Below, piece after piece: positions 44,668 through 54,036 of a stretch of DNA of 64,000 nt. The DNA lies in the NCBI GenBank assembly GCA_002084805.1, contig NBMC01000002.1:88736-152735 (forward strand). Reading direction: 5' to 3'. Each line of letters begins with the position of its first letter. The stretch's first letter is position 1. The position numbers and the translations under genes were made by a program. The notes beneath the pieces were generated by a model. That model was not told the DNA's origin. It searched no databases and saw only the letters and a program-made list of their open reading frames with translations. Source of the stretch: Spirochaetaceae bacterium 4572_59 (GTDB lineage Bacteria; Spirochaetota; Spirochaetia; DSM-2461).

Positions 44668-45735
44668 TTACCTTTCTTTATAATTCTTTTCCATCCAATT
44701 CCTATATTCTCCGGACTGGATGTTTTCAATCCACTCCCGGTTTTCCAGGTACCAGCAAACGGTCTTCTTAAGGCCTTCTCCAAAATCAAGGGACTGTTTC
44801 CATCCCAGTTCGCTTTTCAGCTTATCGCAGTTGATGGCATACCTCTGGTCGTGGCCGGGGCGGTCTTTCACATGGCTGATCAGTTTTTTGTAGTACTCTC
44901 TGTCCTTTCCTTTTTCTGAGGCCACCACTTCGCAGAGGGTGTTGACCAGGCGGATATTCTCCCACTCGTTCTCCCCGCCGATATTGTAGGTTTCACCAAG
45001 CCTGCCCTTCTGCATGACGGCCCAGACCGCTGTGTTGTGGTCCTCCACAAAGAGCCAGTCCCTGATGTTTTTGCCATCCCCGTAAACGGGAAGGGGCTGT
45101 TCCTCCACCATCTTTTCAATCATCACGGGGATGAGTTTTTCGGGGAACTGGAAGGGTCCGTAGTTGTTTGAGCAGTTGGTCATAGTGACAGGCAGTCCAT
45201 AGGTATGAAAATAGGCCATAACAAGATGATCAGAGGAGGCCTTGCTGGCCGAATAGGGGCTGCGGGGATCATAGGATGTGTTTTCGAAGAAGTATCCTGT
45301 TTCTCCCAAAGAACCATAAACCTCATCCGTTGAGACATGGTGAAAAAGTTTGTTATCAAAATCACCGGCCCAGGCTTTGCGGGCCGCGTCCAGCAGGGTG
45401 AAGGTTCCGTTTACATTGGTTTTGATAAAGGCTTCGGGCCCTTCGATGGAGCGGTCTACATGGCTTTCCGCAGCAAGATGACAGACACTGTCAATTTCAT
45501 ATTCACCAAACAGGGAGGCAACAAAATCTGCATCGCAGATATCCCCCTGTTTGAAGATGTAGCGATCAGAGAACTGTGCGGCTACATCATCCAGGCTTGA
45601 TGCATTACCCGCATAGGTCAGCTTGTCCAGGTTGATTACCCGGCCGGTAAAATCAGGCTTGTTCAGGAGCACCCGGATAAAGTTGCTGCCGATAAAACCG
45701 GCACCGCCGGTAACGAGGATATTTTTGAATGTTCT
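44668..45735 (-). pseudogene. rmlB: rmlB copy 2, nearly full length but start codon lost to an IS junction
   Basis: The sequence codes for a complete dTDP-glucose 4,6-dehydratase: VTGGAGFIGSNF, LAAESHVDRSIEG, the active-site YSASKASSDHLV, and ENREWIENIQSGEY. However, where copy 1 has ATGAGAACT, this copy has the end of an insertion sequence joined at AGAACA, so the Met codon is gone. The next usable start (GTG at 45672) would remove the NAD-binding glycine motif. Unless translation starts inside the IS, no active enzyme is made. It belongs to the dTDP-rhamnose pathway; only an rmlA stub is nearby. Confidence 0.75.
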
Positions 45736-47012
45736 GAATCCGTATAAGAATAAATAAAAAACAAGCTCAACTTCTTGGTATATAATGTTTTAACTACAGA
45801 ACAGATAATATCAAAAAGGTAAACTTGTTTATGAATATAAATACTACCAGAAATATCTTGAATGGCACAGCGGGAATTGCTCTTGCAGGAAAGATTTTAA
45901 AGAAAATCGGGCGAGATCTTACTGATGATCAGATCTTATCTGATCAGGAGAAAAATATCCTTCTAACTTTTACTGGACAACTTGTTTCCGTCACGATATA
46001 TTATTTCAAGAGTCCTTATCTCTAGATTATGTCTATGCCCCTGAAACGTAGGGTTAACTCCCATCGAAACAGATATTTGTTCATATATACCGGTTGATAT
46101 AGATGTATCGCCTATGGATAATTCTGGAAGTAAAAAAGAAGGTGTCGGAAGAACATATAAAGGGCACGATAGTTATGCTCCTATGTTTAGTTACATCGGT
46201 AGTGAAGGATATATGCTAGCCAATGAGCTTAGACCAGGAATTCAGCATTGTCAAAAGGGTACACCTAAATTCCTTGAACAGTTATTGGATAATATAGATC
46301 AGTTAAACCTTGAAAAACCGGTTCTTATTCGTATGGATAGCGGAAAATGCGTTTGATAATTTCAAACTATTATTGGTAAGTGGACATTATTTCCTGATAA
46401 AAAAGAACCTTCGACGGGAATCTCAACTACAATGGCTTGATTTAGCCATGGCTGTAGGTCAATGTACGATACCTAGAGAGGGAAAAAGAGTGTATACTGG
46501 TGTCTGGACAGGTCAACATCCCAAGGCTGAGGTAGATGATAACCTCCCAGAAGTTGATCAGGTTTTCAGGGTAACTGTACGAGATGCCGATTGCGATGGA
46601 AATCAATTATTGTTCCCGGATTTAGAAGTAGAAGTTTACTGGACAAATCTATGTGAACAGCCTGAGAATGTTATTGATCTGTATCATGATCATGGAACCA
46701 GTGAACAATTCCACAGTGAATTAAAAACTGACATGGATTTTGAACGTTTTCCTTCAGGGAAAATAGGGGTAAATAAGATAATACTTCAGCTTGCCATGAT
46801 TGCATTTAATATCCTGAGATTGATTGGACAAAAGGCTCTCTCTTTCAGAGAAGATCTACCCTACAAACATAAGGGAAGGCTCTTTAATCATTCTATGAAT
46901 TCAAGTGAATTTGTTAAAAATCTACTAAATAAGAAAAAAGGGATCATATTGGAACCTGATACTAGATTTTGTTTGATTTCATAAGAATCTCGAAATATTT
47001 ATACGGATTCAG
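45734..47012. mobile_element. IS1380-like insertion sequence, defective
   Basis: The ends are inverted repeats: GAATCCGTATAA at 45736 and its complement TTATACGGATTC at 46999. Between them lies a broken IS1380-type transposase gene. No target-site duplication is visible next to the repeats, which suggests a later rearrangement at one end. The left end cuts rmlB copy 2 at its start codon. Confidence 0.75.
45831..46984 (+). pseudogene. IS1380-family transposase, deleted and frameshifted
   Basis: The N-terminal 64 residues (45831-46025) end at a stop. The catalytic part resumes near 46086 with DVSPMDNSGSKKEGV and GIQHCQKGTP, typical of IS1380. A one-base shift near 46345 turns RMDSGN into RMDSGK followed by a stop; the frame continues in 46360-46984 (HYFLIKKN, HDHGTSEQFHSELKTDMD, LPSGK-like FPSGKIGVNK). 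Roughly 70-90 residues between the first two parts are missing. It cannot be active alone. Confidence 0.8.
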
Positions 47013-47044
47013 GAGGGTTTTAAAATTGGGCGTGTAAGTAAACT

Positions 47045-47815
47045 ATGAGTAAAGTTAACGCTTCTAACATAAACAAACTCCTCCAAATATGGGAAAAGAA
47101 CAGCCTTAAGACCAGCAAAGAACTATCTGAGCTCGGTTATAGCGCTCAGCTTTTGACACGTTATAGAAAATCCGGCTGGCTTGTTTCTCCTTCAAAAGGA
47201 GTATACGGACTTGTCGGTCAGACAAGCGATTGGACTGGCGCCTTATATGCCCCTCAGAATGGAATGGGGGTTTCTCTTTATCCGGGAGGACGATTTGCCC
47301 TGGAACAGGAAGGCTATAGCCATTATCTCTCCATAGGTGAGCGGAGGATTTTTCTTTATGGACTATCCGTTAAAGACCTTCCTCTCTGGTTCCGGAAAAT
47401 GATAAATGAAAATAATGTGACAATCAACACACTCAGTTTCCTGAAGCTGAAAGAGCTGCCGTTGATAAGCCGCAGCTTCGGCGATTTCTCCTTAATGATT
47501 TCCGCCACGGAACTTGCCTACCTTGAAATGCTTGATGGCATACCCAAACAGATCAACTTCTCCGAGGCCAGGGATCTTTCCATGCTTAGGGCGCCTCTCC
47601 TGCAGACATTCCTGGAAGAGAGTGTCTGCAGGAAGGTGAACCGTCTGGCTCTCTATATGGCGGAATATCATAAGCATGATTGGTTTACGAAGTTAAACAT
47701 CAAAACAATCTCACTCGGTTCCGGAAAACGTGTTATCCAGGCAGGCGGTGTATTGGATAAGAAATACAATATAACCGTTCCGGCCCCGACACTGGAGGAT
47801 GAGCCCTATGTTTGA
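47045..47815 (+). CDS. AbiEi-family antitoxin
   Basis: A protein of 256 aa with an N-terminal winged-helix domain (TSKELSELGYSAQLLTRYRK, SGWLVSPSKGVYGL) and a C-terminal domain of the AbiEi type. In AbiE systems this protein represses the operon and counters the AbiEii nucleotidyltransferase toxin. The gene looks intact and overlaps the following short ORF by 8 bases. The partner downstream has lost its core, so this antitoxin may be an orphan. Confidence 0.75.
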   Translation: MSKVNASNINKLLQIWEKNSLKTSKELSELGYSAQLLTRYRKSGWLVSPSKGVYGLVGQTSDWTGALYAPQNGMGVSLYPGGRFALEQEGYSHYLSIGERRIFLYGLSVKDLPLWFRKMINENNVTINTLSFLKLKELPLISRSFGDFSLMISATELAYLEMLDGIPKQINFSEARDLSMLRAPLLQTFLEESVCRKVNRLALYMAEYHKHDWFTKLNIKTISLGSGKRVIQAGGVLDKKYNITVPAPTLEDEPYV

Positions 47816-48074
47816 CATCCACCAACTCCTTGAAAACAAGGAGTTTGATCGCTCAGTTTTCGAAGCCTTCCCCTTCTATCTTATCAGCAATCCCCACCCC
47901 ATGGCGGAGCTCATCAATCCCAATAGAAAAGATATCTCTGACGGCTATGAAAAAGAGTTTAAAACCATGACGGATCTGGATGTGAGCCAGGAACAATTAG
48001 TTCAGACAAGAGAGAATCTGATCTCTCTAAATAAAAGAACCCGCCCAAGGCTTTCCAGGGGCAGGTTGCTCTAA
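47808..48074 (+). pseudogene. AbiEii-like toxin remnant (core deleted)
   Basis: A frame of 88 residues begins inside the AbiEi stop (MFDIHQLLENKEFDRSVFE) and ends with MTDLDVSQEQLVQTRENLIS, which resembles the C-terminal helix of AbiEii-type nucleotidyltransferases. The nucleotidyltransferase motifs GGTSL and DxD are absent, so a 500-700 base internal deletion is likely. It could also be an unrelated small protein; the overlap with AbiEi supports the toxin reading. Confidence 0.5.
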
Positions 48075-48101
48075 TCGTTACTAAATTAACAGGAAGTAAG
48101 T

Positions 48102-49028
48102 TTATGCATTCCCAATTTCCTTAATGGATGTTACCAGCCCGGCAAGATCCTGTATATTTGAGGGAACAATAATTTTTGTTGCCTTACCATCTGCCACTTT
48201 TGCCAGGGCTTCCAGACTTTTAAGCTTTATAACAGCATTGTCAACCTGAGCCGCTTTCAGCATGGAAAGACCCTTTGCTGTTGCCTGCTGCAGTTTCAAG
48301 ATGGCTTCTGCTTCACCTTCTGCTTCTCTAACAGCAGCTTCTTTATGGGCTTCCGCTCTGAGGATAGTAGCTTGTTTTTCGGCCTCTGCATTCAAGATAG
48401 AAGACTCTTTATTTCCTTCAGCCACCAGAATAGCGGAGCGTTTTTCACCTTCGGCGCGGAGAATGGATTCCCGTCTCTGACGCTCGGCACGCATCTGTTT
48501 TTCCATGGCATCTTGAATATCCGGGGGAGGTAGAATATTTTTAACTTCTACACGGTTTACCTTAATACCCCAGGGATCGGTTGCTACATCCAGAATGCTC
48601 CGCATTTTGGTATTGATCAGATCACGGGAAGTCAGTGTCTCATCCAGTTCCAGGTCGCCGATAATATTTCTCAGGGTTGTAGCGGTCAGGTTCTCAATAG
48701 CATTGATAGGTCTGTCCACACCATAGGTAAAGAGCTTAGAATCAGTAATCTGATAGTAAACAACCGTATCGATCTGCATAGTAACATTATCTTTTGTGAT
48801 TACAGGCTGAGGCTCAAAGTCTATTACATTCTCTTTGATGGAAACCTTACCGGCAACCTTGTCGATCAGAGGAATTTTAACATGAAGACCTACGGACCAG
48901 GTACTCTGATAGGCACCTAGTCTTTCCAGTATAAAGGTCTGTGCCTGAGGAACGATTCTGATATTCTTGATCAGAATGATCAGGATAAAAATCAATAAAG
49001 CAATTACTAACCATGAAGATTCAAACAT
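48102..49028 (-). CDS. SPFH/stomatin-family membrane protein (QmcA-like)
   Basis: A protein of 308 aa with one N-terminal transmembrane helix, an SPFH domain (RIVPQAQTFILERLGAYQ; DVATDPWGIKVNRVEVKNI) and a long Ala/Glu-rich coiled coil from about residue 185 to 255. Such proteins form large cage-like oligomers in the membrane and are often paired with NfeD. The NfeD gene lies 81 bases upstream on the same strand. Intact and of usual length. Confidence 0.92.
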   Translation of the reverse strand: MFESSWLVIALLIFILIILIKNIRIVPQAQTFILERLGAYQSTWSVGLHVKIPLIDKVAGKVSIKENVIDFEPQPVITKDNVTMQIDTVVYYQITDSKLFTYGVDRPINAIENLTATTLRNIIGDLELDETLTSRDLINTKMRSILDVATDPWGIKVNRVEVKNILPPPDIQDAMEKQMRAERQRRESILRAEGEKRSAILVAEGNKESSILNAEAEKQATILRAEAHKEAAVREAEGEAEAILKLQQATAKGLSMLKAAQVDNAVIKLKSLEALAKVADGKATKIIVPSNIQDLAGLVTSIKEIGNA

Positions 49029-49109
49029 AATTCATTCTCCTTAAAATATGCCGTAATTCCGGCAATTAAATCCACTTAAACTAATAGGTATAAGCGGTAA
49101 TAAACTGTT

Positions 49110-49589
49110 TTATTTTTCAGACTCACTGCTGGTATCGGGAGCCAGCAGTACAGTGACCCCAACAATATTCATGATCACACAGCTCTGCCCCTTTTCAAAT
49201 ATTAGATCAGGCTGTTCAGGCCGTGCTGTCCAGATTTGTCCTCCAACTTTTACCTGTCCCGGATTATCGGTACTGACTGTTTCTGTGACAAGACCGGTCA
49301 TACCGATCAAACGATCTGAGTTGGTCTTTACATTTCCGTGTTTCATTTTTTTGAGGGCAACAGGCCTGGTAAATATAAAAAGGACAATGGATAAAACCAG
49401 AAATATAACGATCTGCACTGTAACAGAGGGTATAAAAAAGGCAAGAACCATGGAAACCAGGGCAGCAATGGCCAGCCAGATTGTGGTCAATCCCAGAGTC
49501 ATTCCTTCCAAAATGGTCATCAAGATGGCTATGCCCAACCAGAACCAAGACATATTATTCAATAATAAAAGAGGTAATGCTATTTTCAT
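49110..49589 (-). CDS. NfeD-like membrane protein
   Basis: A protein of up to 159 aa: three or four transmembrane helices (WLGIAILMTILEGMTLGL onward) and a C-terminal OB-fold domain (RLIGMTGLVTETVS, GQVKVGGQIWTARPE). It is the short form without the protease domain and is the standard partner of SPFH proteins such as QmcA. Two starts are possible, ATG 49589 and ATG 49553 (MSWFWLGI); the second fits family length better. Neither has a strong RBS. Confidence 0.88.
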   Translation of the reverse strand: MKIALPLLLLNNMSWFWLGIAILMTILEGMTLGLTTIWLAIAALVSMVLAFFIPSVTVQIVIFLVLSIVLFIFTRPVALKKMKHGNVKTNSDRLIGMTGLVTETVSTDNPGQVKVGGQIWTARPEQPDLIFEKGQSCVIMNIVGVTVLLAPDTSSESEK

Positions 49590-49634
49590 ATCTTTATATT
49601 AGTACTACTTCAGTAGTTTATCCAAGAGTTCTTA

Positions 49635-51458
49635 CTAATTTTTACCTCTATTTGAAATAGGAGAAAGAGCATAAACCTTGCCTGTTTTCAGATCGCTCAG
49701 GTTTTCTGTCAGCTCCAGAATGTGGAAAGCAGAGCCGCCACCCCCTTGAAAAGCTGTTAATGCCTGACTGAGAAAAGATGACGCAATGTCCTTAAGGAAA
49801 GGAGTGCCACCGGGAACATACCATGTATTATACTCTTCCAGATGTGCCAGATCGGCAGCGGCCTGAACAGAATTTCTCAGGGATCCCGTATTATCACAAA
49901 GCCCAATCCTTTTCGCTTCCGTACCGGTCCAGATCCGCCCTTCCGCAAGGGGTCTCAATTCCTCTAAAGGGATATTCCTGTTTTCTGAAACAAGAGAGAG
50001 AAACTGATGATAGGTACTGTCCACGCCACTCTGCAGAACCATACGGGAGGAACGGTTTAAAGCCTGATCAGACCTGCCCTGACCGGACATCCAGGTGGTA
50101 CCCGCACCATCCCCCGCTATTCCCAGATGTTCCTCCAGAAAACGGTCTGTTTCGGGAATCATTGAGAATACCCCGATAGAACCGGTAATCGTTCCGGGGG
50201 CGCTCCACAGTTGATCCGCCTCACTGGCAATCCAGTATCCTCCGGACGCTGTTACACCACCCATAGAGACAACAACGCTAATACCTCTTGCCCTGATACG
50301 TTCAAGGGTTCTTCTGATCTCTTCAGAAGCATAGGCGCTGCCCCCTCCCGTATCCAGTCTCAGTACGATTGCTCTGACAGAGGACTCCTTTTCAGCCTGC
50401 TCCAGCCTGCTGATCAGAGTAGCAGATCCAATGGTCCATTGTGTCCCTTCACCAGAGTGTATATCACCGCTGGCTGTCACTACCGCAACGGTTTTTCCAA
50501 AGGGCGAGGAAGATTTACGAGAGAGATGAGTCTGATAATCAAGCCAGTGAACTGAACGAAATCCCTCGTTATCCGTATCATATCCTGTTATTTTTGTCAT
50601 TTCCGATGCAAAAGTATCCCAAGTACCCACCCGATCCACCAATCCCGCATTGGCTGCTGATTGTGCTTCCTGATTATCAGCTTCCAGTAAATACTGAGGA
50701 TAGCGGTCTACCCAATTCTTCAGTTCTGAATAAGTGAGTCCCCGGTTTGTGGCAATAGAATTCAATACCTGATCCCAGAGATTTGTTGTCCACCTCAAAT
50801 TCTCCCTTTTTACCTGATCGGACATATGATCATACGAATAGGGTTCCACATAGGATTTATAGGTTCCGGCTTTAAAAACGGCCATATCAAGATCCCATTT
50901 GTCCATACCTTTTTTATAGTAGGACCGGAAGACTCCGAAACCACTCATTGTAAGCCGTCCCATCCGATCCAGATAGACAATATCGGCCAGAGAAGCCAGA
51001 TAGTAGGCATACTGGTTATACTCGGGAGCCCAGGCATAGATTTTTTTTCCAGTCTCCTTGAAAATGTTGAGGTCCTGTTCCAGATCCTGCAAAATCGCAA
51101 GCGAGGCATACTGCATATTCGAAAGATCCAGAATTATCCCCGGGATTTTATCATCTTCTGCTGCCGCCCGGATCACCTCTCCCAGTTCGATGGAAGAACT
51201 TTCTTCCATTGTAGACAAAAAAGGTATTAACCCACTGGGATAAGGCTGCGGTGAAACGGCATCCACAATGGATCCTTCCGGTTTAACATAGAGCAGGGAG
51301 TTCTCCTTTATCCGGATCCTCTGAGGTAGAAAAACCAGGATAATAAGCAGTAGGAAGGACCAGAAAACAAGATTCAATATTATTTTACGGCTTATATCAA
51401 AAAATTTCCCGATCCTTTTCCAGAAATGTCTTTTGGCTTTGTCAGGATTTCGACTCAT
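49635..51458 (-). CDS. sppA: Signal peptide peptidase SppA (long, two-domain form)
   Basis: A membrane serine protease of 607 aa that degrades cleaved signal peptides. One N-terminal transmembrane helix (residues 25-45) is followed by two tandem ClpP-like domains. The catalytic dyad is split as in E. coli: Lys201 in FKAGTYKSYVEPY and Ser405 in GGVTASGGYWIAS (E. coli Lys209 and Ser409). I start at ATG 51458, which has GGAGAG four bases upstream; the longer frame adds 22 residues without an RBS. Divergent from aconitase. Confidence 0.93.
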   Translation of the reverse strand: MSRNPDKAKRHFWKRIGKFFDISRKIILNLVFWSFLLLIILVFLPQRIRIKENSLLYVKPEGSIVDAVSPQPYPSGLIPFLSTMEESSSIELGEVIRAAAEDDKIPGIILDLSNMQYASLAILQDLEQDLNIFKETGKKIYAWAPEYNQYAYYLASLADIVYLDRMGRLTMSGFGVFRSYYKKGMDKWDLDMAVFKAGTYKSYVEPYSYDHMSDQVKRENLRWTTNLWDQVLNSIATNRGLTYSELKNWVDRYPQYLLEADNQEAQSAANAGLVDRVGTWDTFASEMTKITGYDTDNEGFRSVHWLDYQTHLSRKSSSPFGKTVAVVTASGDIHSGEGTQWTIGSATLISRLEQAEKESSVRAIVLRLDTGGGSAYASEEIRRTLERIRARGISVVVSMGGVTASGGYWIASEADQLWSAPGTITGSIGVFSMIPETDRFLEEHLGIAGDGAGTTWMSGQGRSDQALNRSSRMVLQSGVDSTYHQFLSLVSENRNIPLEELRPLAEGRIWTGTEAKRIGLCDNTGSLRNSVQAAADLAHLEEYNTWYVPGGTPFLKDIASSFLSQALTAFQGGGGSAFHILELTENLSDLKTGKVYALSPISNRGKN

Positions 51459-51567
51459 AGATCTCTCCACTATTTTTGGGGATAATTCAATTATCAGAGT
51501 TATAGTATAGGAAAGATTTCCCACTTGGGCAAATCCCAGTATCCGATAGAATTAATATTAAGACAAA

Positions 51568-51595
51568 TTGATTTTATTTGATTTTTCGTTAATAA
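51568..51595 (+). promoter_or_regulatory. Candidate promoter of the aconitase gene
   Basis: TTGATT, 16 bases, TAATAA, followed by AAGGAG before the ATG at 51621. The region is AT-rich, so chance matches are likely. Confidence 0.35.
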
Positions 51596-51620
51596 TATCA
51601 AACATTCTAAGGAGCCACAC

Positions 51621-53885
51621 ATGTCCGAAATTGCAACGACCCCCACTCTTGTTAAAGAGACCTACCGGAAAACAAGAGAAAATCTGAGTATAATCCGAAA
51701 AAGACTGAACCGCCCTCTCACCCTGGCGGAAAAGGTACTTTACGGGCATCTGATTAATCCGGAAAAACAGGACCTTACGAGAGAAAACAGTTTTCTCCTA
51801 CTTCAGCCCGACCGGGTAGCTATGCAGGATGCCACAGCCCAGATGGCCCTGCTCCAGTTTATGCTTTCGGGCAGACAGGAATCCGCGGTTCCAGCTACGG
51901 TTCACTGTGACCACCTGATCAGAGCCTATTCCGGTAATGAGGAAGACCTCCCCCGGGCTAGAAAAGAAAATAAAGAAGTATATGAGTTTCTCTCCTCAGC
52001 CGCCAGTCATTACAATATCGGGTTCTGGGAACCCGGTGCAGGAATCATTCATCAGATAGTACTAGAAAACTATGCCTTTCCCGGCGGTATGATGATTGGA
52101 ACAGACTCTCATACTCCCAATGCAGGCGGTCTGGGAATGGTCGCCAGCGGTGTGGGGGGAGCAGATGCCTCGGATGTTATGGCAGGCATCCCCTGGGAAG
52201 TCAAAAATCCCGGAATCATCGCTGTAAAACTGACCGGCAGCCTCAAGGGCTGGACCTCCCCCAAGGATGTCATTATAAAACTTCTGGAGATTCTGAGCGT
52301 TAAAGGCGGAACCAATAGAATAGTCGAATACTTCGGAGAGGGCTGTGAGTCAATTAGCTGTACCGGAAAAGCAACCATTACAAATATGGGCGCGGAGCTG
52401 GGAGCAACCTGCTCTCTCTTTCCCTACGATTCCAAGATGAAAGCGTATCTTGATGCCACCGGCAGAAAGGCTCTGGCTGAACTGGCAGATGAATCCTCAG
52501 ATATCCTGACTCCCGATGCAGAAGTCCTGGCGGATCCTTCTAAATACTACGATAAAGTGATTGAAATAAATCTGAGCGATCTGGAACCGCAGATTACCGG
52601 CCCCCACTCCCCCGATGCGGTTACATCCCTGTCTGATATGAGAGAAAAAGCAAAAGCCAATGATTGGCCTACAAATATTACAGCAGCCCTGATCGGAAGC
52701 TGTACCAACTCATCCTATGAGGACATCGACCGTTCTGCCTCTGTTATGAGGCAGGCCCTTGCCAAGGGGATCAAACCGGCACTGCCCCTTCTGATCTCTC
52801 CGGGATCTCTTTTGGTAAAAGATACAATCGACAGAGACGGTCAGATGGCGACTCTCTTGGAGGGGGGAGCTACCATACTTTCCAACGCCTGCGGGCCCTG
52901 TATCGGTCAATGGCAGAGAGAAGATGTAAAAAAGGGTGATCGCAACAGTATCGTGAACAGTTTCAACAGGAACTTCCGGGCCCGAAATGATGCCAACCCC
53001 GAAACCTTATCCTTTATAGCCAGTCCTGAAATGGTCACCGTTATGGGAATTACGGGAAAACTGGATTTCAATCCTCTTACGGACAGCGTTACAAATGGCG
53101 CCGGAGAGGAAGTCCGCTTTGAAGTCCCCCGGGGAGAGGAACTCCCTGCTGTCGGATTTAATGATAAAAAAGCGGGATATCTGGATCCGGAAGGATCTTC
53201 CGTAGAAGTTAAAGTCAGTGAGACATCGGACAGACTGCAACTCCTGACTCCTTTTACACCCTGGGACGGAGAGGACTTCAATAATCTCGCCCTCCTCTGC
53301 AAGGCAAAAGGAAAGTGTACAACAGACCATATCAGTCCCGCCGGTCCCTGGCTGAAGTTTCGGGGTCATCTGGATAATATTTCAGATAATATGCTCAGCG
53401 GAGCCACCAATGCCTTTAGCGCTGAGATCGGTACAGGTAAGAATCAGCTGACAGGAGAAAAGGGAATAAACTTTTCCGATACGGCCAGGGCCTATAAGGC
53501 AGACGGAAAACGCTGGATGATTGTGGGAGATGAAAACTACGGAGAGGGAAGCAGCCGGGAACATGCTGCCATGAGCCCCAGACTTCTGGGATGTGCGGCG
53601 GTATTGGTAAAGAGCTTTGCCCGTATCCATGAAACGAATCTGAAAAAACAGGGGATCCTAGCTCTGACATTCAAAAATCCCAGGGATTACGAAAAAATTC
53701 GGGAAGAGGACTGTCTTTCCATTGTCGAATTAAGCAGCTTGGCCCCCGGGTCTGAATTGAAAATTGAACTAAACCATAAGGATGGTTCAAAAGAGTCTAT
53801 AACAGCTGTTCATACCCTTAATGATGAGCAGATCCGCTGGTTTAAATCCGGTTCTGCTCTGAATCTTCTCCGGGAAGAAGGCTGA
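51621..53885 (+). CDS. Aconitate hydratase (mitochondrial-type)
   Basis: An enzyme of 754 aa interconverting citrate and isocitrate. The [4Fe-4S] cluster ligands are Cys361 (IGSCTNSSYED), Cys424 and Cys427 (NACGPCIGQW), close to the numbering of mitochondrial aconitase. Substrate-binding motifs GTDSHTPNAGGLGM and GSSREHAAMSPR are intact. It is the mAcn type, not AcnB. No citrate synthase or isocitrate dehydrogenase is adjacent; the citrate-synthase-fold protein at 36-37 kb is not linked. A terminator follows. Confidence 0.95.
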   Translation: MSEIATTPTLVKETYRKTRENLSIIRKRLNRPLTLAEKVLYGHLINPEKQDLTRENSFLLLQPDRVAMQDATAQMALLQFMLSGRQESAVPATVHCDHLIRAYSGNEEDLPRARKENKEVYEFLSSAASHYNIGFWEPGAGIIHQIVLENYAFPGGMMIGTDSHTPNAGGLGMVASGVGGADASDVMAGIPWEVKNPGIIAVKLTGSLKGWTSPKDVIIKLLEILSVKGGTNRIVEYFGEGCESISCTGKATITNMGAELGATCSLFPYDSKMKAYLDATGRKALAELADESSDILTPDAEVLADPSKYYDKVIEINLSDLEPQITGPHSPDAVTSLSDMREKAKANDWPTNITAALIGSCTNSSYEDIDRSASVMRQALAKGIKPALPLLISPGSLLVKDTIDRDGQMATLLEGGATILSNACGPCIGQWQREDVKKGDRNSIVNSFNRNFRARNDANPETLSFIASPEMVTVMGITGKLDFNPLTDSVTNGAGEEVRFEVPRGEELPAVGFNDKKAGYLDPEGSSVEVKVSETSDRLQLLTPFTPWDGEDFNNLALLCKAKGKCTTDHISPAGPWLKFRGHLDNISDNMLSGATNAFSAEIGTGKNQLTGEKGINFSDTARAYKADGKRWMIVGDENYGEGSSREHAAMSPRLLGCAAVLVKSFARIHETNLKKQGILALTFKNPRDYEKIREEDCLSIVELSSLAPGSELKIELNHKDGSKESITAVHTLNDEQIRWFKSGSALNLLREEG

Positions 53886-53907
53886 TCGAAGAGCAGGATA
53901 GATTTTG

Positions 53908-53938
53908 AAAGGCGGCTTCATTTGAAGTCGCTTTTATT
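53908..53938 (+). terminator. Terminator after aconitase
   Basis: A stem AAAGGCGGCTTC / GAAGTCGCTTTT with two G-T pairs and a 4-base loop, followed by a T-rich tract. Confidence 0.7.
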
Positions 53939-54036
53939 ATTCCTTTCTGATTTACCTCAGCCGTCTCCCTCAGGCAGTATGAACAGTTAAAAAAAACTAT
54001 TGAAGAGATGAAAAATAGTCTATAGGAGTAAAATAT

